From the NCBI GenBank assembly GCA_025149125.1, contig CP102272.1, positions 2,728,001-2,792,000 of the forward strand: a stretch of DNA of 64,000 nucleotides, given 5' to 3'. This DNA comes from [Clostridium] asparagiforme DSM 15981. Lineage in GTDB: Bacteria; Bacillota; Clostridia; Lachnospirales; Lachnospiraceae. The translations under genes and the position numbers were made by a program. The notes beneath the pieces are model-generated. The model was not told the origin of the DNA. It did no database searches and worked only from the letters and a program-made list of their open reading frames with translations. This document shows, one piece after another, positions 16,336 to 23,229 of the stretch. Within the stretch, counting starts at the first letter, position 1. Each line of letters starts with the position of its first letter.

Positions 16336-16752
16336 TCAGGCTGCCGCCTTCATGTCGGCGGGAGGGCCAGACGCCTGTTTGCACAGACGAATCACTTCAT
16401 CGCACATCCAATCAGAAAATTGTCCGATATGAGCCTGGTGCTCGTTTAAGCCCAATTTGGCCTGTAGCCAGATATAGACCTCCCATTTTTCCATGTTCCG
16501 GCTCTGTTGCAGCTGACGAAGCGCCTGGTGCGCCAGAATCCGTTTGTGTCGCAGATCACCATTGGCCAAGACACCCATGGGCAGGTGCGTCCGATCATGG
16601 GCGCTCACATAAGCGTCACAGGCAGGCCAGCGATCACAGAGATAAAGAAATTTTCCCCGAGAGCGCCGGTTGTGCCCATATACAACACTAGCGGGGCGAA
16701 GCGAAGCGTTGGCGTGACAGTATGGGCATTTAATTTTTTTTGACTTCATCAT
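16336..16752 (-). CDS. DUF3268-like zinc-finger protein
   Basis: Starting at ATG 16752 (GGAGG 10 bases upstream) the 138-residue protein has CPYCHANASLRPASVVYG, then FLYLCDRWPACDAYVSAH and MGVLANGDLRHKRILAHQAL, a good match to the DUF3268 zinc-finger family found on phages and plasmids. Four cysteines form the likely zinc ribbon, and the C-terminal half is helical (VYIWLQAKLGLNEHQAH). Function unknown; a DNA or RNA contact is likely. The stop lies a few bases before the ribosome site of the sigma gene. Confidence 0.75.
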   Translation of the reverse strand: MMKSKKIKCPYCHANASLRPASVVYGHNRRSRGKFLYLCDRWPACDAYVSAHDRTHLPMGVLANGDLRHKRILAHQALRQLQQSRNMEKWEVYIWLQAKLGLNEHQAHIGQFSDWMCDEVIRLCKQASGPPADMKAAA

Positions 16753-16773
16753 AAAATCATCACCTCCAAAAAC

Positions 16774-16789
16774 GCGCCGAAGACGGCGC
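16774..16789 (-). terminator. Short GC hairpin directly before a Shine-Dalgarno
   Basis: GCGCCG-TCTT-CGGCGC is a perfect stem-tetraloop on the minus strand. GTTTTTGGAGGT follows at once, so the T-tract runs into the ribosome site of the DUF3268-like gene. Confidence 0.75.
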
Positions 16790-16812
16790 AATGACGTCTT
16801 TTTGGGTATAAA

Positions 16813-17160
16813 TTAGGGGGCGCTGCCACAGGACCACGCAGAGCAAAGCTGGTGAAGTGTGCAGTTAGACGGGTCCGGCGTGTGCCATTCAATGTATTTT
16901 GAAAAGGCAGATTCAAAGGAACGGCGCGGCAGGACAGCGCTGCACTCGGCGGGATCAACTTGCTCGCCGGTCAGCTGATGAACCGATTCGGCAGACAGCA
17001 GCATGACCTGCCCGCACTCATCCACGGTAAACAGAAAACCCGAGCATGGTTTTTCATGTTCATGTGTGCAGACCTCACAATCACAGGAGATAAAAATGGC
17101 GTTGCGCCAGTTTCCACCAGTGGCACGCAGAAAGGAATAAAATTTGCAGGGTGTATTCAT
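16813..17160 (-). CDS. Cysteine-rich small element protein
   Basis: The 115-residue protein has nine cysteines, including CDCEVCTHEHEKPC near residue 27 and a second group at the C-terminus (CTLHQLCSAWSC). This pattern suggests bound zinc. GGAGGTACAGG precedes the ATG. It lies directly downstream of the pilin gene but is separated from it by a strong terminator-like hairpin. No family was recognised. Confidence 0.6.
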   Translation of the reverse strand: MNTPCKFYSFLRATGGNWRNAIFISCDCEVCTHEHEKPCSGFLFTVDECGQVMLLSAESVHQLTGEQVDPAECSAVLPRRSFESAFSKYIEWHTPDPSNCTLHQLCSAWSCGSAP

Positions 17161-17197
17161 CCTGTACCTCCGTTATTCGTTTTTTGAAAAACAAAAA

Positions 17198-17236
17198 GCG
17201 GGGGCCGGTTGTGGATATCCACAAACCGACCCCCGC
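17198..17236 (-). terminator. Strong terminator between the pilin gene and downstream genes
   Basis: GCGGGGG and CCCCCGC, extended by CGGTT/AACCG and a TGTGGATATCCACA core, form a long near-perfect hairpin. On the minus strand TTTTTGTTTTTC follows. It begins about 10 bases after the pilin stop. Confidence 0.85.
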
Positions 17237-17246
17237 ATATTGGCGC

Positions 17247-17468
17247 TTAGGCGAACAGACCCTCGATCTCCTGGGTGATCCGGGGGATGACCGTATCGTT
17301 GAAGATGAGGGTCAGAGCCGCCAGGAGCAGCGCACCGAGGACGACAGCGATGATGATCTTCACAGCGTCAGAGATATAGAAATCGCCGCGCTGGTTGGAG
17401 AGCGCCGTGCGGGCGCGAAGGACGAGGCCGTTGACTTTGTTGCAGATGCAGCTGGTAAACTTCTTCAT
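17247..17468 (-). CDS. Flp/Tad-type pilin subunit candidate
   Basis: The 73-residue protein has a short basic leader, the motif NQRGDFYISDAVKIIIAVVL and one hydrophobic helix (about residues 36-58) followed by a short tail. G28 followed by D29 and F30 is a plausible prepilin-peptidase cut site, with a hydrophobic segment behind it as in type IVb/Flp pilins. Its size and place at the end of a Tad gene set support a major pilin. It resembles the DUF6133 small proteins seen in Clostridia elements. Processing would be by the peptidase at 22717-23229. Confidence 0.7.
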   Translation of the reverse strand: MKKFTSCICNKVNGLVLRARTALSNQRGDFYISDAVKIIIAVVLGALLLAALTLIFNDTVIPRITQEIEGLFA

Positions 17469-17516
17469 GAAAATACCTCCTGAGAGTGTGATTATTGAAT
17501 GGTTGGGTGCAGCCTG

Positions 17517-17663
17517 TCAGGAGCGACGGATCGGCTTGAGCAGGCCGTTTTTGTTGGAACGGGGCTTGTCAGGATATACCTTGGGCTTCTGATGCAGAAG
17601 CTGGTGGAACCGGCGGCGAATCCGATTTTCGCCGTCAGGCGGAATAAACTTTTTCTTCGCCAT
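17517..17663 (-). CDS. Small basic protein (48 residues)
   Basis: The ATG at 17663 follows AGGAGAATTCC and opens a 48-codon frame: MAKKKFIPPDGENRIRRRFH, then lysine/arginine/proline-rich sequence to IRRS and TGA at 17517-17519. It is strongly basic, with no membrane segment. It lies between the pilin gene and tadC on the same strand, preceded by a perfect 12-bp hairpin. It could bind RNA or peptidoglycan, but nothing is recognised. The good ribosome site and position argue it is real. Confidence 0.6.
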   Translation of the reverse strand: MAKKKFIPPDGENRIRRRFHQLLHQKPKVYPDKPRSNKNGLLKPIRRS

Positions 17664-17690
17664 GGAATTCTCCTGTTCAGACGATAAATC

Positions 17691-17718
17691 AAGGCCGGCC
17701 TGCTGACAGGCCGGCCTT
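17691..17718 (-). terminator. Perfect 12-bp hairpin before the small basic gene
   Basis: AAGGCCGGCCTG and CAGGCCGGCCTT pair perfectly around a 4-base loop. No T-tract follows, so it may stabilise the RNA or block read-through ribosomes rather than terminate. Confidence 0.65.
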
Positions 17719-17730
17719 GTGGCAAAGTTG

Positions 17731-17756
17731 ATAGCAGCCGGTACGCCGGCTGCTAT
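17731..17756 (-). terminator. Perfect 11-bp hairpin downstream of tadC
   Basis: ATAGCAGCCGG and CCGGCTGCTAT pair perfectly around TACG. On the minus strand the stem starts inside the stop codon of the mini-ORF at 17753-17776. Confidence 0.65.
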
Positions 17757-17776
17757 GGGAACCCGCTGACATACAC
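17753..17776 (-). CDS. Seven-codon leader-like mini-ORF
   Basis: TTGGAGGTGATACC precedes a GTG that opens V-Y-V-S-G-F-P and a TAG. The stop codon forms the first bases of the 17731-17756 hairpin. The ideal ribosome site and the hairpin contact resemble a translated leader that would open or shield the stem. A 26-codon frame from the overlapping ATG is an alternative. No homologous leader was recognised. Confidence 0.35.
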   Translation of the reverse strand: MYVSGFP

Positions 17777-17858
17777 GGTATCACCTCCAATATGGGTTGG
17801 TTCCCGAGCGGGGGAGTTGTTATATAAAGCTCAGACTTGAAGTGTGAGCGGGAACCTG

Positions 17859-18737
17859 TCAGCCGAAGAAAGCCCCGAGAGAAGCCAGCACCTCCGTACA
17901 GAGGACAACCAGATAGATGATCATAATACAGATCAGCATCATCATGGAATAACGCTGGATCTTCTTGGGCCGTTTGGCAGCTTCTTTTTTCAGGTTGTTC
18001 TGTTCAATCTGCCGCATATCAAAGCAGATCATCTTGAAGTACATCCGCTGGTCGTCACCGCGTAGTACGCCAATCAGGCCTCGGATCACATCAGACAACA
18101 TGGGGCTGCCGATGCGGGTCTCAAAGTGAATCAGAGCGTTTTCATAATTGCCAGTTTTCATGTCAGCAATCGTCTGATCCAGCTCTGCACCGAAATCCTT
18201 ACCTGCAACGCGACGGTAGGAGGTGAGAATTTTCAGTACATCACGATCATTCTCCAGATTCTGCCCAATGGTCAAAGCAAATCGGGGTATTTCGCTTTCA
18301 ATGAGTTTGCGACGCTTCTTAACAAAATCGAAAACGCTGTAATAGGTCGAAAACCACAGTGCTACCGCCAAACCAATCAGGATCGGAACGGCCAGCGGCA
18401 TAAGCGGCGCCATGAGCAAAGCGCAGAGACCAACGGAACCCGCCCGGACCCATGCCCGGGCGGTATAGACTTCCGGTGACAGTTCCAGGCCGACAATGTC
18501 CAGTGCCCGCTGAAGCTTATTGCGCTTGAGCTTATCCAGTTTCAGATAAGGAGCGAGCAGCCTGGCGATCTTGGTAGTGTAGACGTCCAGCAGCTTTTCT
18601 GCTTTGATGCCCTGCTGCTTACGGGCTAGCATCATCATCCGGGAGGTCTTCTTAGTGGGAATGTCCACGAAGGCGCAAGTCAGGTTATAGGTGGCGAACC
18701 CAAAGCAGATGATTGCCAAAAGAGCCAGAAGCGTCAT
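17859..18737 (-). CDS. tadC: TadC-like inner-membrane pilus assembly protein
   Basis: The 292-residue protein belongs to the type II secretion F / TadC group: an N-terminal membrane helix, a basic cytoplasmic part (LARKQQGIKAEKLLDVYTTK), a central pair of hydrophobic helices and a C-terminal helix (IQRYSMMMLICIMIIYLVVL). With TadB it forms the platform that couples the ATPase to pilin insertion. Its start overlaps the stop of tadB by ATGA. Identification rests on order and topology rather than a single motif. Confidence 0.85.
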   Translation of the reverse strand: MTLLALLAIICFGFATYNLTCAFVDIPTKKTSRMMMLARKQQGIKAEKLLDVYTTKIARLLAPYLKLDKLKRNKLQRALDIVGLELSPEVYTARAWVRAGSVGLCALLMAPLMPLAVPILIGLAVALWFSTYYSVFDFVKKRRKLIESEIPRFALTIGQNLENDRDVLKILTSYRRVAGKDFGAELDQTIADMKTGNYENALIHFETRIGSPMLSDVIRGLIGVLRGDDQRMYFKMICFDMRQIEQNNLKKEAAKRPKKIQRYSMMMLICIMIIYLVVLCTEVLASLGAFFG

Positions 18738-19666
18738 GCGCCGTCACCTCCGTATTCAATGGGTTTGCTCAGCTTCATGATCTGGGTCAAAGCAAACAGA
18801 ATGATGGCTGCACAGATCGCCAGAGCGATTTTACCGGGAGTCGTAAAAATGAGGGTATGGAACCAGTCTTTGTTCAGGAAATAGAGCAGCGGCACATTGG
18901 CAATCACCAGGAACATCATTGTGATAGCTTCCCGGCGCGGCCCCTGCATCATGGCTTCCAGTTCAGACTGTACCACACGCACATCACTGAACTTTTGGGC
19001 AATGGTGGGCAGCGTGTTTTTCATGGAACGATCAGACTGGCACTGAATCAAGATGTTGCACCACTCATGAAAGACCCGGTTGGGTATCTTCATCTTGAGG
19101 GAGTTGATGGCGCTTGTCAGATTGGCGTTGATCAGCTCCGCCTCGTAGACGAAAGCTTCAAAATTGGCCTTTACCGGCTCGTTGATGTAGGGCAGGTTTT
19201 CTTTGACAGCCCGGATCAGATCCTCGGTGCGCAGATAAGAGGTGGTGATGATGGAGATGGCGGTCTCCAGTTCCTCATTGAGATGCTTCTTGTAGCTGGC
19301 GGCGGTGCTTCGCAGGTACCAAATGGGGGCAAGGGAAAATCCAATGCCCAGAATCGGCACCATATACACATTATTGATGAGCAGCGCCAGTACGGCACCC
19401 ACCGCAAATAGGATAAGCGACAGCCGTTTGACGGCCTCATAACGGTCAGACCGGCCGGTACCTTTCAGGATCTGCTTCAGCTCATAATCCTGATTGAAGA
19501 ATCCCTTGGCGGGTGTGCCCATCAGAACATTGAGTTCATCAGACAATGTGGCCGCTTTGCGCTGGGAGCGGAAGAGAGCGTCAATGAAATCGCCCGGGCG
19601 CACACCGAACAAAGCCAGGAGGCCCGCGCTGATAAGCGAAAAACATATGATATAGATCCACTGCAA
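18734..19666 (-). CDS. tadB: TadB-like inner-membrane pilus assembly protein
   Basis: This 310-residue T2SS-F family protein starts with TTG at 19666 and has membrane helices at the N-terminus, around residues 85-125 and at the C-terminus, with a soluble domain (LNEELETAISIITTSYLRTE) between. The core around FHEWCNILIQCQSDRSMKNT is typical of TadB. It lies between tadA and tadC with almost no gap, the standard tad order. Confidence 0.85.
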   Translation of the reverse strand: MQWIYIICFSLISAGLLALFGVRPGDFIDALFRSQRKAATLSDELNVLMGTPAKGFFNQDYELKQILKGTGRSDRYEAVKRLSLILFAVGAVLALLINNVYMVPILGIGFSLAPIWYLRSTAASYKKHLNEELETAISIITTSYLRTEDLIRAVKENLPYINEPVKANFEAFVYEAELINANLTSAINSLKMKIPNRVFHEWCNILIQCQSDRSMKNTLPTIAQKFSDVRVVQSELEAMMQGPRREAITMMFLVIANVPLLYFLNKDWFHTLIFTTPGKIALAICAAIILFALTQIMKLSKPIEYGGDGA

Positions 19667-19669
19667 TGC

Positions 19670-21052
19670 TTAATCCACCTCCTTAGGGGGCTGCATGAAC
19701 TCGGCCAATTCCTTGTTGGAAATACCGTTGTCCAGCAGGCGCTTTTTCAAAGTATCGGAGATCAGGCCGACCTTCCGATGGTGCCCGACCACACGGACAT
19801 TCCCATCCCTGTCGGTCACATTGTCCTCTACCTCAAACTTATATAGTGTGTGGGAGACGAGCTGACCATCTCGGAAGTCCTCACCCTCCAGGATTTCCAT
19901 GATTTTGCGGGAGCGATCCTCCAGCTGTTTGGTGAACACCACGATGGGGTAGGCCTCTACCATGATCTCCATGAGCACAGAGTCATCCATACTGTATTTG
20001 CGCTTGGCGAGGGTCATCATTCTGCGGTATGTGCTGTTGCAGGAATTGGAGTGAATAGTGGTACAGACCGTGTGGCCGGTTCGGGAGCTCTCTGCCGCAG
20101 ACAGACTTTCCGCCGCAGACCGCATCTCACCAACGCCGATCACATTGGGATGCTTGCGCAGAACCCGCTCCAAGAGGAAGTCCTGGTTGATGTTCAGAGC
20201 CGGATTCTCGCTGGGGCGGGTCAGCAGGTGGATGACAGAATTCAGGATGTTGCCGTTCTCGTCCCGTTTGACCAGATCAAACTCACGGCTGCCCTCCTCG
20301 ATGGTAATGAGGCGCTGATTGTTGGGTACATTGGAGAGCAGCCAGGCCATGATGGTAGTCTTGCCGGAACCCGTGGAACCAGCGATGCACACACTGACAC
20401 CGTACCGAATACAGGCCATTAGGAAGTGAAGCATCTCAGCTGTGGCGCTGCCGGAATCCAGAAGCTTCTGTTCAGAGACCGTCTGCTGATTGACGATACG
20501 GATGGAGGCATTGATACCAACATCCGGGTCCACGATAGGGGTCTTATCCACGGAGATACGGATGTTCTTATCCAGAAACCCCACCACGCTGGGCATCGTA
20601 TCGTCGATGACCATGCCGCAGGCGTTGAGCATACGCCGCACCACATCAATGGCGTGCTGCGGAGAAGAGAACTTATCCGGGATCTTGATGCTGCGGCCGC
20701 CGGCCTCGATCACCTCAATGTCATTGTAGGCATTGATATTGACTTCCTCGATGCCGGGCTTGTAGATCCATTTCTTCAAAAAGGAGTACCCGGCCATATC
20801 TTCATAGAGCTGCTCGCAAAGCTGCTCGGTGGTCAGCCCGCTGATAGCATATTTGCGTTTGACGATGTACTGCACCATCAGTTCTTTCAGCAAGGCTGTG
20901 GCCCGCTCGGCATTGGCTTCGCCAGCTTCGGCAATGGTGGATGCGTGATTCTCAGCAAAATACCGCTGCACATCCTCCAACACCTGGTCATAGGTCAGCT
21001 CCTGATTGGCGGCAGGCGCAAAGAATATGTCGTTGAGGTTATTCATCGGCAT
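19670..21052 (-). CDS. tadA: TadA/CpaF-type secretion ATPase
   Basis: From the ATG at 21052 the protein has 460 residues. The Walker A is GSTGSGKTT at about residue 230, followed by ITIEEGSREFDL and a Walker B region VIGVGEMRSAAESLSAAESS with HSNS further on, all hallmarks of the CpaF/TadA/VirB11 ATPases. It powers pilin assembly from the cytoplasm. The start lies inside the 3' end of the TadZ gene, with GAGGAGG providing the ribosome site, so the two are coupled. The much longer frame upstream to 21307 is an artefact. No separate VirB11 is seen for the T4SS, as is usual in Gram-positive systems. Confidence 0.92.
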   Translation of the reverse strand: MPMNNLNDIFFAPAANQELTYDQVLEDVQRYFAENHASTIAEAGEANAERATALLKELMVQYIVKRKYAISGLTTEQLCEQLYEDMAGYSFLKKWIYKPGIEEVNINAYNDIEVIEAGGRSIKIPDKFSSPQHAIDVVRRMLNACGMVIDDTMPSVVGFLDKNIRISVDKTPIVDPDVGINASIRIVNQQTVSEQKLLDSGSATAEMLHFLMACIRYGVSVCIAGSTGSGKTTIMAWLLSNVPNNQRLITIEEGSREFDLVKRDENGNILNSVIHLLTRPSENPALNINQDFLLERVLRKHPNVIGVGEMRSAAESLSAAESSRTGHTVCTTIHSNSCNSTYRRMMTLAKRKYSMDDSVLMEIMVEAYPIVVFTKQLEDRSRKIMEILEGEDFRDGQLVSHTLYKFEVEDNVTDRDGNVRVVGHHRKVGLISDTLKKRLLDNGISNKELAEFMQPPKEVD

Positions 21053-21845
21053 CGTCCTCCTCGAACTCTTCCTCATCGTCAGGATCTTCCTCTGCGGCCT
21101 GTTCCGCCAACTCCATCTGCTCCAGCGCATCCAGCACCTTGTTGAGCGAAGCGGTGTACTTGGGATTGCAATATTTAATGGCCTGGAACATGCCACCCTC
21201 AGTGGCACAACGGTCGATTTCCTTGCCGTAGGGGAGCAAACCATCAAACCCTCCGATGATATACCCCATTTCATCCAGAGCGTGGAACGGCCGGGCCATA
21301 CCGGCAAAGGTCAGGTGCTGATCGTAGTGAAAACGTCCATCCACCAGCAGCGGCTGATGGGCCTTCAAGTAGTTGATCCCTTTCAAATCAGGGGTGAGCA
21401 ACCGAACGACCAGATCGCCGGATTCAATGGCCGCCGGTGTGAACACATTGGTCATGTTGGAACTGCAGTCCAAAATGACGAAATCCACCAGTTTGGCTGC
21501 CGCATTGACCAGCTGGAGTACCATGGCGTATTTGATTTCCGGGTAACTCAGAGGATTCTCACCAGCGGAATACCCCATCAGGCCAATAAACGGATAGCTT
21601 TTCAGAACCGTGACATGGCTTGCCACCAGCGAGGTATCAATCTCTACGCTGCTGAGAACCTGGCCCACCGAGGCGTTGGTCTGAATGATCTGATCCGGCA
21701 GCCAGACCGGGAGCATGGGAACGCTGATCTCCGCGTTGATGATGATGGCTTTCCGCTTATCTCGGGTCAGGGCTTTTGCAAGAATGCAGGAAAACATACT
21801 TTTCCCGCTTCCGGGACTGCCCCAGACAGTAATGACTTTTCCCAT
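21039..21845 (-). CDS. TadZ/CpaE-like P-loop ATPase
   Basis: The 268-residue protein starts MGKVITVWGSPGSGKSMFSC, a ParA/MinD-type P-loop at residues 9-16. It continues with FVILDCSSNMTNVF, the usual second acidic loop of the superfamily. TadZ/CpaE proteins place the pilus machinery at the pole. No receiver domain precedes the ATPase domain. The C-terminus is very acidic (DDEEEFEEDDADE) and overlaps tadA. ATG 21845 has a GGAGG site; the longer frame to 21971 is rejected. Confidence 0.82.
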   Translation of the reverse strand: MGKVITVWGSPGSGKSMFSCILAKALTRDKRKAIIINAEISVPMLPVWLPDQIIQTNASVGQVLSSVEIDTSLVASHVTVLKSYPFIGLMGYSAGENPLSYPEIKYAMVLQLVNAAAKLVDFVILDCSSNMTNVFTPAAIESGDLVVRLLTPDLKGINYLKAHQPLLVDGRFHYDQHLTFAGMARPFHALDEMGYIIGGFDGLLPYGKEIDRCATEGGMFQAIKYCNPKYTASLNKVLDALEQMELAEQAAEEDPDDEEEFEEDDADE

Positions 21846-21864
21846 CGTTTCCGACCTCCTTCTG

Positions 21865-22704
21865 TTACTCAGCCGGTTGGCTGGTGTCCGCGGGGGGCGT
21901 TTCGGCGCCACTGTCCGGCGCCTCAGAACCGTCCTCGGCCGTAGGCTCGCTGCCCTCCGTAGTCTCACCATCTTCCGTCAGCGTTTCGGGAAAATAGATC
22001 TCCTGCAGGGTTTTGTCCTGCGCTGCCAGAAGTTCTTCAGCCAGTTGATCGTTGTTACGGGAGATCAGGGCCACATGGGCGACGCCGTCGTTTTCCATCT
22101 CTGTGATGATCCGGGCTTGCTCAGGCGTTGCCAGAACTGTGATAGTGGCAGACTGCTGCCGCTCTTCATCCTCCGTGGGCTCCTTGGTGTTGTCCACATT
22201 GACGCCATCGGAATCGGTAACCGACAGCACTTTAACAAAGCGGAGTTCCGGGACCTCTTCTGCTGTCTCCAGGAAGTGATAGATCCGAATGATGTCGTTG
22301 GGCTGGAGCTTGTCAGAGAGGCCGGAGGCCAGCGTCTTAACAGTCATTGAGATAGCTACCTTTCCAGAAGGGATGTCATTGAGTGCCACATCCGAAGAAA
22401 CCGGAACACTGCTGACCTTGCTGGTAAGGATGTAGTCACCCTCAGCCAGATCCGCGGTTACATACAGGCCCTCCACATCGCTGAGACTGTGCGCAACATT
22501 GGAGGGCAGATTGTAGCCGCCAACTTCCACAACCTCGGCATTGTCCGAGGTGATTTTTTCGCCTTTCAGCACCGGCTGCGTGATACGGACGATTTCGGCT
22601 TTTCCGTTGGTCTGACGGGCGATGGTGGGGAGGGCAACAAAGGCAATGACTGCTGCCAGGACCAGGGACAAAATGCCGAAGATAAAACGGTTGTTCAATT
22701 TCAT
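21865..22704 (-). CDS. cpaB: CpaB/RcpC-like pilus assembly protein
   Basis: The protein has 279 residues from ATG 22704. After one N-terminal membrane helix it has a SAF-like domain (PVLKGEKITSDNAEVVEVGG, AEGDYILTSKVSSV) and a second domain (ATITVLATPEQARIITEMEN) as in CpaB/RcpC. It ends in a Glu/Thr/Pro-rich low-complexity tail. In Gram-negatives it contacts the secretin; in Gram-positive Tad systems it probably spans to the wall. It lies directly upstream of tadZ. Confidence 0.85.
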   Translation of the reverse strand: MKLNNRFIFGILSLVLAAVIAFVALPTIARQTNGKAEIVRITQPVLKGEKITSDNAEVVEVGGYNLPSNVAHSLSDVEGLYVTADLAEGDYILTSKVSSVPVSSDVALNDIPSGKVAISMTVKTLASGLSDKLQPNDIIRIYHFLETAEEVPELRFVKVLSVTDSDGVNVDNTKEPTEDEERQQSATITVLATPEQARIITEMENDGVAHVALISRNNDQLAEELLAAQDKTLQEIYFPETLTEDGETTEGSEPTAEDGSEAPDSGAETPPADTSQPAE

Positions 22705-22716
22705 AAGCATAATCTC

Positions 22717-23229
22717 CTAATGCAAAAATAGTTCGGCCAATGTCGCCGCAGAGCAGCCGCAGGCCAGAAAAGGTAGAAACGGGATGGACAAAGGGCGCCG
22801 ATCCCGGTAAATCCGCCGAATCATCAAAATGATGGGCATAGCACATACTGCGGAAACCAGAAAAACGATGGACATACCGAAAGGACCATAGATGAGTCCC
22901 AGCACACCGCAGAATTTGATGTCACCGCCGCCCATGCCGGTCCCTCCAGTCACCATGGCAGCAGCCAGAGGAATACTGAATCCAAGCAGAGCGCCTATTA
23001 AGGACTTTGCGAATATCGGCCAGAGCCAAAGCGGAGGTTGTCCGCAGTCCAGGGCGAACCACGCTTTGATCAGCGGCGCCGCCGCAGCCAGCGGGATAAA
23101 AAAGACGAGCGCCCGGTCGGGCACTCGCCGATGAAAGATATCGTAGAAGGCAAAACCGACAATCACCAAAAATGCGGTGAGCAGATATGCCGACCAGATA
23201 CTATTCTCGATTGGTATACCAGTCATCAT
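22717..23229 (-). CDS. cpaA: Prepilin peptidase, A24 family (CpaA/TadV type)
   Basis: The 170-residue polytopic protein carries the two catalytic aspartates: D30 in FYDIFHRRVPD and D103 in GMGGGDIKF. It lacks the N-terminal methylase domain of PilD, as expected for Tad/CpaA peptidases. It should cut the pilin (17247-17468) and the pseudopilins. The start at ATG 23229 overlaps the end of the large secreted-protein gene, with GGGAG 5 bases upstream. Confidence 0.88.
   Translation of the reverse strand: MMTGIPIENSIWSAYLLTAFLVIVGFAFYDIFHRRVPDRALVFFIPLAAAAPLIKAWFALDCGQPPLWLWPIFAKSLIGALLGFSIPLAAAMVTGGTGMGGGDIKFCGVLGLIYGPFGMSIVFLVSAVCAMPIILMIRRIYRDRRPLSIPFLPFLACGCSAATLAELFLH

Noticed and set aside
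20426..21145. Plus-strand open frames opposite tadA and tadZ
   Set aside because: Antisense to conserved ATPase motifs; the sequence looks like reverse-translated low-complexity.
21053..21307. N-terminal extension of tadA
   Set aside because: The extension overlaps the conserved C-terminal half of tadZ in another frame and lacks a ribosome site; the start at 21052 has GAGGAGG.
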